Shown piece by piece: positions 39,867 to 48,600 of a stretch of DNA of 64,000 bases; positions within the stretch are counted from its first letter, which is position 1; each line of letters starts with the position of its first letter. A program made the position numbers and the translations under genes. The notes under the pieces are model-generated. The model was not told where the DNA came from and searched no databases. It saw only the letters and a list, made by a program, of their open reading frames with translations. The DNA comes from Alphaproteobacteria bacterium (GTDB lineage: Bacteria > Pseudomonadota > Alphaproteobacteria > Ferrovibrionales > Ferrovibrionaceae): the NCBI GenBank assembly GCA_017307375.1, contig JAFKFH010000011.1, positions 227,795-291,794 on the forward strand. Reading direction: 5' to 3'.

Positions 39867-42800
39867 TCACTCGGCCGGCGCCGGCATGGCCGCGCCATGC
39901 GCCTCCTTCTTCGTGCCGATGGGCGCGACCTCGTCCTTCGTGCCGCGCAAGCCTTCGAGGTAAAGGTAGATGACCGGTGTGATGTAGAGCGTCAGCATCT
40001 GCGAGACGACGAGACCGCCGACCACGACCAGGCCCAGCGGGCGGCGCAGTTCCGCCCCCGCCCCGAGGCCCAGCGCGATCGGCAGCGCCCCCATGATCGC
40101 CGCCATCGTCGTCATCATGATCGGGCGGAAGCGCCGCAGGCAGGCTTCGTGGATCGCCTGGGCCGCCGTCACGTCGCCCTCGAGCCGCCGGGCGATCGCA
40201 TAGTCGATCATCATGATCGCGTTCTTCTTGACCAGCCCGATCAGCATGACGATCCCGATCAGGGCGATCACCGTCAGCTCGGTCTTGAAGGCGAGCAGAA
40301 CCAGCAGCGCCCCGACCCCGGCCGACGGCAGGCCGGACAGAATCGTGACCGGATGGATGTAGCTTTCGTAGAGGATGCCCAGCACGACATAGATCACGAA
40401 GATCGCGGCTGCGATCAGCGCCCCCTGGCCGCGCAGCGAATCCTGGAAGACCTGGGCTGTGCCCGAGAACGAGGTGATGACCGAAGCCGGCAGCCCGAGT
40501 TCTGCGCGCGCCGCCTCGATCTGCGTCGTCGCATCGCCCAGCGCCACGCCGGGCGCAAGGTTGAACGATATCGTCACAGAAGGCAGTTCCGACTGGTGGC
40601 TGATCGAAAGCGGGCCGGCAAAGCGGCGCAGCGTCGCCACCGCATCGAGCGGCACGACGCCGCCGCCGGTCGAATGCACATACAGCGTCGACAGGGCCGA
40701 GAGGTCGCGGCTGTAGCGCGGATCGACCTCGAGGATGACCTGATAGTCGTTGGTGGGGGTGTAGATCGTTGCCACCTGCCGCGCGCCGAAGGCCGAATAG
40801 AGCGCGGTGCGGATCGCGTCGGCGGTCACGCCGAGCGCGGCCGCGCGGTCGCGGTCGATCTCGACCATCGCCTGCGGGCTCTTGATCTGCAGGTCGGAGG
40901 TGACGTCGCGCAATGACGGCATCGCCAGCATGCGCGCCTCGAGCTTGGTGGCCGCATCGCGCAGCTCGTCCATGTCGATCGCCTGGACGGTGTACTGATA
41001 GAGGCTCTTGGACTGGCGGCCGCCGACCGAGATGTTCTGCACCGGCTGCAGATAGACCTTGAGTTCGGGGATGCCCTCGACCTTGTTCTTCAGGCGGCTG
41101 ATCACCCGTCCGATCGGTTCCTTGCGCTGCTCGAGCGGCTTGAGACCGATGAACAGACGGCCGGTGTTGAGCGTCGCCGAGGCGCCGACGGCGCCGACGG
41201 TCGCGTTCACCTGGTCGACCGCCGGATCCGCCTTGATGATGGCCGCGACCTTCTCCATCGCGCGCGACATCGCCTCGAACGACACATCCTGGGCGCCCTC
41301 GCTGATCGCCGAGATCTGCCCGGTATCCTCGATCGGGAAGAAGCCCTTGGGCACGATGACATAGAGCCAGCCGGTGGCGACCAGCGTCAGCAAGGTGACG
41401 GCGAGCGTCGTCCGGCGATGGCGCAGCACCACCGTCAGGCTGCGATCGTAGCCCCGCAGCACGGCGTCGAAGGCGGCTTCCGACCAGCGGAACAGCCGGC
41501 CCGGCTTGGCATGATGGTCGATCGGCTTGAGGAAACGGCTGCACAGCATCGGGGTCAGCGTCAGCGACACGATGCCGGAGATCAGGATCGAGAGGCTGAT
41601 GGTGACGGCGAATTCGCGGAACAGCCGGCCGACGATGCCGCCCATGAAAAGGACGGGAATGAAGACGGCAATCAGCGAGAAGGTGATCGAGAGAATGGTG
41701 AAGCCGATCTCGCGCGAACCCTGCAGGGCGGCCTCGTAAGGCTGCATGCCGCGCTCGATATGCGCGACGATGTTTTCAAGCATGACGATCGCGTCGTCGA
41801 CCACAAAGCCGACCGAAAGGGTCAGCGCCAGCAGCGACATGTTGTCGATCGAATAGCCGAAGCCCCACATCGCGGCACAGGTGCCGATCAGCGAGACCGG
41901 CAAGGCGAGCGTCGGGATGACCGTGGCCGGCAGATTGCGCAGGAAGACGAAGATCACCATGACGACCAGCGCGATGGTCAGGGCCAGGGTGAACTGCACG
42001 TCGTCGATCGAATCGCGGATCGATTGCGAACGGTCGAGTTCGACCGCGAGATGGACCGATGCCGGCAATTTGGCTTCGAACTCGGGAATCAGCTCCTTGA
42101 CCGAATCGACCACGGCCACGGTGTTCGCATCGGGCTGACGCTGGACGGCCAGCAGGATCGAGCGCGTGCCGTCATACCAGCTGGCGACCTGGTTGTTGGC
42201 GACATCGTCGACGATCGTCGCGATATCGCCGAGCCGCACCGGGTTGCCGTTGCGATAGGCGACGATCAGCGGCCGGTACTGGGCGGCCGAGGCGAGCTGA
42301 CCGGACGCCTGCAGCGTCAGATTCTGGGTGCGGCCGTTGAGGGCGCCGACCGGCTTGTTGGAATCGGCCGCGGTCAGTGCCGCCTGCACATCCTCCATCG
42401 CGATCCCGGCGGCGGCCATCGCCTGCGGGTTCACCTGGACCCGTACCGCATATTGCTGCGCGCCGTAGACCTGAACCTGGGCCACCCCCGGCAGGGTGGA
42501 CAGGCGCTGGGCGATCATCGTCTCGGCATAGTCGTCGACGACGGACAGCTTCTGCGCGTTCGACGACAGGGCCAGGAACAGCACCGGCTGGTCGGCCGGA
42601 TTGACCTTGCGGAAGGATGGCGGCGTCGTCAGCTCGGCCGGCAGCTTGCGCGCAGCCGAGGTCAGCGCCGACTGCACGTCGAGCGCGGCGGAATCGATGT
42701 TGCGGTCGAGATCGAACTGCAGCGTGACCGACGTCGTGCCCTGACCCGAGGTCGAGGTCATCGTGGTGATGCCGGCGATCGTCGAGAATTGCCGCTCCAG

Positions 42801-42998
42801 CGGCGCGGCGACCGAGGCCGCCATCGATTCCGGGCTGGCCCCGGGCAACTGGGCCGAAACGACGATGGTGGGGAAGTCGACGCGCGGCAGGGCTGCGACC
42901 GGCAGCTGGCGGTAGCCGACGATTCCCAGGACGACGAAGGCGAGCATCAGCAGCGAGGTCATCACCGGCCGCTCGATGCAGATCTGGGGCAGCTTCAT
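39867..42998 (-). CDS. RND multidrug efflux permease (MdtB/MdtC/AcrB-like)
   Basis: A 1043-residue inner-membrane RND pump. It begins MKLPQICIERPVMTSLLMLA and has the periplasmic porter segments QLPGASPESMAASVAAPLE and GVAQVQVYGAQQYAVRV. The proton-relay aspartates are in TM4 (SVGFVVDDAIVMLENIVAH). Twelve helices and two large periplasmic loops are expected. Closest in style to the MdtB/MdtC and nodulation-type HAE1 pumps. Its start overlaps the fusion-protein stop by 4 bases. No outer-membrane factor gene is nearby. Confidence 0.93.
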   Translation of the reverse strand: MKLPQICIERPVMTSLLMLAFVVLGIVGYRQLPVAALPRVDFPTIVVSAQLPGASPESMAASVAAPLERQFSTIAGITTMTSTSGQGTTSVTLQFDLDRNIDSAALDVQSALTSAARKLPAELTTPPSFRKVNPADQPVLFLALSSNAQKLSVVDDYAETMIAQRLSTLPGVAQVQVYGAQQYAVRVQVNPQAMAAAGIAMEDVQAALTAADSNKPVGALNGRTQNLTLQASGQLASAAQYRPLIVAYRNGNPVRLGDIATIVDDVANNQVASWYDGTRSILLAVQRQPDANTVAVVDSVKELIPEFEAKLPASVHLAVELDRSQSIRDSIDDVQFTLALTIALVVMVIFVFLRNLPATVIPTLALPVSLIGTCAAMWGFGYSIDNMSLLALTLSVGFVVDDAIVMLENIVAHIERGMQPYEAALQGSREIGFTILSITFSLIAVFIPVLFMGGIVGRLFREFAVTISLSILISGIVSLTLTPMLCSRFLKPIDHHAKPGRLFRWSEAAFDAVLRGYDRSLTVVLRHRRTTLAVTLLTLVATGWLYVIVPKGFFPIEDTGQISAISEGAQDVSFEAMSRAMEKVAAIIKADPAVDQVNATVGAVGASATLNTGRLFIGLKPLEQRKEPIGRVISRLKNKVEGIPELKVYLQPVQNISVGGRQSKSLYQYTVQAIDMDELRDAATKLEARMLAMPSLRDVTSDLQIKSPQAMVEIDRDRAAALGVTADAIRTALYSAFGARQVATIYTPTNDYQVILEVDPRYSRDLSALSTLYVHSTGGGVVPLDAVATLRRFAGPLSISHQSELPSVTISFNLAPGVALGDATTQIEAARAELGLPASVITSFSGTAQVFQDSLRGQGALIAAAIFVIYVVLGILYESYIHPVTILSGLPSAGVGALLVLLAFKTELTVIALIGIVMLIGLVKKNAIMMIDYAIARRLEGDVTAAQAIHEACLRRFRPIMMTTMAAIMGALPIALGLGAGAELRRPLGLVVVGGLVVSQMLTLYITPVIYLYLEGLRGTKDEVAPIGTKKEAHGAAMPAPAE

Positions 42999-44137
42999 TG
43001 GCGCAGCTCCGCCACCGGCGTGCCCTTGCGGATGTCGACCTTGACCCCTTCGTCGAGGCGCAGCTGGCCGGTGACGACGACCTGTTCGCCTATTTCGAGG
43101 CCCTTGGTGACGACGCTGTCGGTACCGACCACACGATCGACCGTGACCGGCCGGATCGTCGCGGTCTGGTCGGGCTTGACGACGAAGACATAGGTCCCGT
43201 TCTGGCCTGACTGAACGGCGACGGACGGCACCACCATGGCCTCGGCTTCGACGGCGAGGGTAACGGTGACGTTGACGAACTGGCCCGGCCAGAGGCGCGT
43301 ATCCTCGTTCGGGAATACTGCCTTGACCTGGACGGTCGAGGTTGCGGCGTCGATTGCATTGTCGATGAAGGCAAGTTCGCCCACCACCGGCGCGCCCTTC
43401 TCGCCGGGGACTGCAGCCAGCACCTTGACGGGGCCGCGGGCCTGCGCGGTCCGCAGCGGCGCGAAGTCCTGCTGGGGCAGCGCAAACGAGACATAGATCG
43501 GGCGCAGTTGGTTCAGCGTCACCAGCGGTGCCGAGGCATCGCCCGATTTCACGACGCTGCCGACCTTGTAACCGATGCTGCCCAGCCGGCCGTCGATCGG
43601 GGCGCGGATGACGGCGTAGGAAAGCTGCGTCTCCGCCATTTCGAGCATCGCCTGGTCGACCTTCAGCGTCGCCTGGGCCATTTCGGCGCCGGCGCGGGCG
43701 ACATCCACCGCGCGCTGCGAGGCGAATTCCTTCTGGGCCAGCTGGCCCTGCCGTTCGGCCTCGCGGCGGGCGGCCTCGACCTGCGTCTGATCGCGGGCAA
43801 GCTGGGCTTGGGCCTGGTGGACCGCGGCCTTCAGCGCCCGGTCGTCGAAGGTGAAGAGCACGTCGCCGGCTTTCACGTCCTGGCCGTCCTTCACCGGTAC
43901 CGACGTGATCTGGCCATCCAGCCGCGCCTTGATCGCGACCGACGATATCGCCTGCACGCGGCCGATGGTCGTGCGTTCGACCGGTTCGGGCTGGGTATGG
44001 ACGGCGGCGACCGTGACCGGCGCCAATGGCGTGGATGAAACCGGGCGGTCACGCCCGTCGGCTTGGCGATAATGAACGAGAATTCCACCGCCGGCTGCGC
44101 CGGCCAGGAGGATGGCGACAAGAACGACCCGCTTCAT
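42995..44137 (-). CDS. RND membrane fusion protein (MdtA/AcrA-like)
   Basis: A 380-residue periplasmic adaptor. The N-terminal helix MKRVVLVAILLAGAAGGGIL anchors or exports it. The lipoyl domain (IKARLDGQITSVPVKDGQDV, AGDVLFTFDDRAL), a long helical hairpin (HQAQAQLARDQTQVEAARRE), the second lipoyl half (YAVIRAPIDGRLGSIGYKVG) and beta-barrel follow. It links the RND pump to an outer-membrane channel. ATG 44137 was chosen because it starts the hydrophobic helix. An inverted repeat at 44227-44241 lies upstream. Confidence 0.92.
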   Translation of the reverse strand: MKRVVLVAILLAGAAGGGILVHYRQADGRDRPVSSTPLAPVTVAAVHTQPEPVERTTIGRVQAISSVAIKARLDGQITSVPVKDGQDVKAGDVLFTFDDRALKAAVHQAQAQLARDQTQVEAARREAERQGQLAQKEFASQRAVDVARAGAEMAQATLKVDQAMLEMAETQLSYAVIRAPIDGRLGSIGYKVGSVVKSGDASAPLVTLNQLRPIYVSFALPQQDFAPLRTAQARGPVKVLAAVPGEKGAPVVGELAFIDNAIDAATSTVQVKAVFPNEDTRLWPGQFVNVTVTLAVEAEAMVVPSVAVQSGQNGTYVFVVKPDQTATIRPVTVDRVVGTDSVVTKGLEIGEQVVVTGQLRLDEGVKVDIRKGTPVAELRQ

Positions 44138-44226
44138 GTGGCTAGACCCCGACTGCCGATTCAGGGGGACTCTTGGGCGGGCGATTGACCGAAAAATGGC
44201 AGGAATGCCGTCAGACTGTAACCGTC

Positions 44227-44241
44227 TGTTGCAGTGCAACA
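44227..44241. promoter_or_regulatory. Inverted repeat upstream of the RND operon
   Basis: TGTTGCA and TGCAACA flank a single G, a perfect 7-base inverted repeat in the 255-base spacer upstream of the efflux genes, 90 bases from their start codon. This is the shape of a TetR or LysR-like operator; no regulator gene is adjacent. The rest of the spacer shows no gene. Confidence 0.4.
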
Positions 44242-44392
44242 CTCCAATCGATGCCGGTATCCCGCCACAACTCCAGGTAATGACTAGCAGATTCCTGCCG
44301 GACCGCGATCGGCAGGAGGACCGCCGGCAGAAAGTCCTGTTTCAAGTAAGGAGCGAGGCAACGCCGGCTTCCGCCCCCCCCGAATTGCCAGG

Positions 44393-45628
44393 TTAGCGCA
44401 GGGCGCAGGCTTGGGCCATGCCGCCTTCGGCGTCTTCCTTGGTGGGGATACCGAACGGTCGCGCATCCTCGCGCTTGGCCCAGCGCTGCTCCAGGGCGAT
44501 CAGCAGATTGTTGCCGTGCCTGTCCATCCAGCGCCGCACCAGATGCGACATGTCGACCAGCCGCTCGGTGAAGTGGAAGCCCCAGAGCAACAGCAGCACC
44601 CACAATCCGCGCCAGCCCGGCCAGGGTACGTCGAGCATGCCGGCCGCGATGTCCGAGCCGATCAGATAGCGCAGCAAGGCGGCATCGATGTCACGGAACG
44701 ATGTCGAGAACATCGTTTCGCCGCCCAGCGAGGCGATGAAGTCGATATGGCTGGCGGTCAGCAACCGGCCCGCCCCCGTCGCCCCGAAATTGCGCTCGAC
44801 GCAACGTGCCCAGACCAGCCGGCCTTCCTCCGGCGTCGTCGGCATGCACTCGATCGGTATGCCGAGGATCCAGCCGACGACCCGCCACATTTCCAGCAGG
44901 TCGCGATCTTCCTGCTCGGTGATCCGGATGCCGAGCTTGCGCAGGCCGTCGGTGGCCAGCGGGGCGAAGGTCAGCATCGTCGCGACCATCTGTTCCTGAT
45001 TGAGCGGCTCGCCCCATTCCTTGATCCAGTAGTCCTCGCCGCTCGGGCAGACCGCACGGCGCGCATAGTAGCGGATCGTTGCATGCATCAGGCGGATCTT
45101 CAGCGTGGTGCCGATGCCGTCGCCATCAGGCCCCAGCCCGCCCTGGCGGATCACCGAGACGACGAAGCGCAGGGTTTCCGAAACCCGGCGACCGAACTTG
45201 TCGGAAAGCTGGCCGGTCATCGTCAGGGTCTGGGCACCGCCGGCCGCCCAGCCGTAAAGGATCGGCAGCGACAGGAACAGCAGCACGAAGGCATAGCGCG
45301 CCCCATGCCGCGCCATGAAGACCTCCGCGCGGTCGAGTGCGGCCTGGTCGATCCAGTCGGGCAGGAACAGGCTTTTCGCCTGTTCGGCCGCGGGATGACC
45401 AAGCGACAGGTAGCGGCGAAAATCGTCGGCCAGCGGCTTGGCGTCGCTATCGCTGGCCAGGGCCGCCTTCACCTCGAGCGCCAGCGGCGATGTCGGATCG
45501 GCCATGATCACCGCGATCGCGGCGTCAGCCATCGGATCGCAGGCTGCCTTCATCGCATCGAAGCGGGAAGTCGGCCAGGCCGCCTCGAACCACGCCGGAT
45601 AGTCTTGTGCCACGTCAGCTTCCCCCAT
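44393..45628 (-). CDS. MpaB/Lcp-like oxygenase family protein (DUF2236)
   Basis: A 411-residue, largely helical protein resembling the DUF2236 / ER-bound oxygenase MpaB / rubber oxygenase Lcp family. Relevant blocks are LSLPILYGWAAGGAQTLTMTG, IRLMHATIRYYARR (candidate haem-ligand histidine with basic residues) and LTFAPLATDGLRKLGI. Family members use haem b to cleave double bonds of isoprenoid chains. No signal peptide is evident. It starts 7 bases after the stop of the giant kinase-like/GGDEF gene, with CAAGG as Shine-Dalgarno, so the two share an operon. The substrate is unknown. Confidence 0.75.
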   Translation of the reverse strand: MGEADVAQDYPAWFEAAWPTSRFDAMKAACDPMADAAIAVIMADPTSPLALEVKAALASDSDAKPLADDFRRYLSLGHPAAEQAKSLFLPDWIDQAALDRAEVFMARHGARYAFVLLFLSLPILYGWAAGGAQTLTMTGQLSDKFGRRVSETLRFVVSVIRQGGLGPDGDGIGTTLKIRLMHATIRYYARRAVCPSGEDYWIKEWGEPLNQEQMVATMLTFAPLATDGLRKLGIRITEQEDRDLLEMWRVVGWILGIPIECMPTTPEEGRLVWARCVERNFGATGAGRLLTASHIDFIASLGGETMFSTSFRDIDAALLRYLIGSDIAAGMLDVPWPGWRGLWVLLLLWGFHFTERLVDMSHLVRRWMDRHGNNLLIALEQRWAKREDARPFGIPTKEDAEGGMAQACALR

Positions 45629-45635
45629 GCCTTGG

Positions 45636-48600
45636 CTATGCGGCGACGACGCAGTTCCGTCCCTTGCCCTTGGCGCGATAGAGCGCCTGGTCGGCCCGGG
45701 CCAGCATCTGGTCGGTCGTCACGTCGTTCGGCCCGATGACCGCCAGCCCGACCGAGATCGTCAGGGTGAAGCGATACTGGCCGGTCACCACCTCCGCCGC
45801 CGCCACCGCCGCCCGAATCCGCTCGGCGAGATAGATCGCCGCATCGAGATCGGTTTCGGGCAGGATCACGGCGAACTCCTCGCCGCCGATGCGGGCGAGA
45901 TAATCGGTCGAGCGGATCTGCGCCTTGATCGTCTCGGCCACCTGGCGCAAGGCATCGTCGCCGGCCGAATGACCGTATCCGTCGTTGATCTGCTTGAAAT
46001 GATCAATGTCGATGACGAACAGGCTGAGCGACCGGCGATAGCGCCCGGCGCGTTCGAGCTCCTTGGCCGCGACATCGAGGAAACCACGCCGGTTCGATAT
46101 CCCGGTCAGCGCGTCGGTGGTCGCCAGGCGCTTCAGCTCGGCATTGGCCGCCCGCAAGGCTTCGGTGCGCTCGGTCAGCGCCTGGGTCTTCTGTTCGAGC
46201 TCGCGCGTACGGTCGGCGACCTGCTGCTCGAGCGTCAGGTTCATCCGTTCCAGCCGCTCATAGAGCCGCGCGTTCTCGATCGAGACCGCAATCTGGGCGG
46301 ACAGCAGTTCGAGGAGCCTGAGCTTGTCGGGGCTGAACACGCCGGCGGCCAGATTGTTCTCGAGGTAGAGGATGCCGATCGCCTGGCCGCGATTGATCAG
46401 CGGCAGTGCCAGGACCGAACGCGGCCGGACACTCACCACATAGCGGTCGGTCATGAAATCCTCGTCGATGGTCGCATCGGCGATGACGACGGCTTCCTGC
46501 CGCCGCGCCACCTCGTCGACCACCCTGAGCGCGACCAGCGGTCCCTCGCCCCCTTCGATCGGGCGCCCTTCCAGCACCCGCACATCCTGGTCGTCGGCCA
46601 GGGCCGACGCCTCGATCGACCAGCGGCCCTGCTGGCGCAGCAGCAGGCTGCCACCGGTGGCGCCGGCATTGACGATGACGATGCGCATCAGCTTGCGCAG
46701 CAGGTCACCCAGGCGGATCTCTCCGGCCAGCGCCTGAAGCGACTTGACCAGCGTGACCACATCGATCGTCTGCAGATCGCCGAGCGAGGTTTCCTGCGTC
46801 AGCCAGGGCACTTCGTGACGCGGCGCGACCGCCAGTTCGCCCAGCATGTCGGGGTAGCGCTGGTCGAGCCAGCGCACCTTGGCCAGCGCCCCCCAGCGGA
46901 CATAGGCTTCGCGCGCCTGCACGAGGCGGGTCCGCATGGCGGCACGATCGCCGGTGGCGCCGGACAGCGTCGCCGAGCGCTCGCAGGCAAAGGCTTCGTC
47001 ATGGGTAAAGCCGTATTGCCGCGCCGCGTCGATCGCTTCGCGATAGGCGACGCCGGCCCGCGCCGCCTTGCCGGTGGCGCGCAGGCGCTCGGCGTTCAGC
47101 AGGGCATTCAGCGCCGAGAAATTGGCCGGGGCGTCGCGGGCGGCCGCCTGCACCGTGCGCTCGGCGCGGGCACAGCGGGCAAGCAGCTTGCGCCGGGCGC
47201 GGGCATCGAGCTGTTCCCAGCGCCCCAGGTCGATCATGATCGAGATCACGGTCGACCGCAGCCCCATGACGAAGCCGCCGGTCTGGCCGGCGTGACGGCG
47301 TCGCAGGTCGGAATATCGCCGCGCGTCGTCGAGGCGATCGAAGATCAGGTTGAGATAGGCCAGCAGGGCATAGGCTGCCTCGACGCCGAGGAAGTTCCGC
47401 CGCGACATCAGGTCGGCGATGCCCTCCGCCTCCTGCAGATGCGGGCCGTCGAAACTGGTCGGCGTCCCGGTTTCGCCCAGCAGGTTCGCGATCGCCTGCT
47501 GATAGCACTTGATCACGCCGGCCGCGGTTTCCTGGTGGATCCGGGCCGCCGCCTGGCGGTAGGCCTCGGCGGTGTCCTTGAGCTGGCCCAGCGGCTGACT
47601 GATGAAGAAGTACTGCGCGATGAGGTTGTTGAGGCAGTAGGAGGCGTATTCCAGCTCGCCGGTTTCGAGCCCGACGTGATAGGCCTCCAGCAGGCCCGGC
47701 AGGGTCTCGGCCACCGGGCGATGCCAGACCTCGACCGCCAGCTTGACGACGAACATCACCTGCGTCCGGCTTTGCTCGGCATCCATCCGGTCGAGCAGGC
47801 GAAGGGCGACGCGGCCGAACAACGCCTTGTTCTCGTCCGCGAACATCGGGCCATAATTGGCATAGCCGAAGCAGGATACCGGCTGATTGCCGGTCTGGGC
47901 CGACAGCCGCACCAGGCGCAGCACCAGGATCGCATAGAGCGAGCGGTCGCTGAGATAGGCTGGTGCGATGGCACGCGCGAGCAGCCTGCCGATCGCCAGG
48001 GCATGCGGATCGGTGCTCGCAGGGCGCTCGACCAGCGCATCCTCGCTCTGCCCCTTGAGCGCCCAGCGCGTTCGCGCCAGTTCGATCATCAGATGCGGGC
48101 GCCGGGGCCTGGCCGGAATGCCGTGGCCGAGCAATTGCAGCGCGGTGCGGATGACACGGAGCGCTTCGGACAGCACCTGCCGGGCCAGATGGAGCTGGAC
48201 CAGCACTTCGAGGCCCGAGACGCGGTCGAGCAGGGTCGCGGCATGGTCCTGGATCGCCTGGGCCAGGCGAAAGACCTGCTTGTCCACACCGTTGACGATC
48301 GCCATCTCGGCCGTCTCGACATGCAGGGCCAGGGCGGTCTGGTAGTCGGTGGTCCAGGCGTCGGCGGGAAGCATCGCCAGGCCGGCGTCGAGATAGGCCA
48401 GGACCGGCCCATACGCTGCGGCGGCACGGGCACGCCGGCCCGCTTCGAGATTGAGCACGACCAGCCGCCGCCGCTCCTCCGGATCGACGATCAGCGCCCG
48501 GGCGATGTTCAGCTGGTTGACGATGTCGAACAAGCGCCGGTCGCGGGACGAGCCATGGGTGCGCAAGAGCGCGCGACCGATACCCAGGTGACAGGACAGA

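Noticed and set aside
41418..43193. A 591-codon open frame on the plus strand
   Set aside because: Antisense shadow of the RND pump, full of His/Arg/Asp repeats typical of reverse-strand GC-rich genes.
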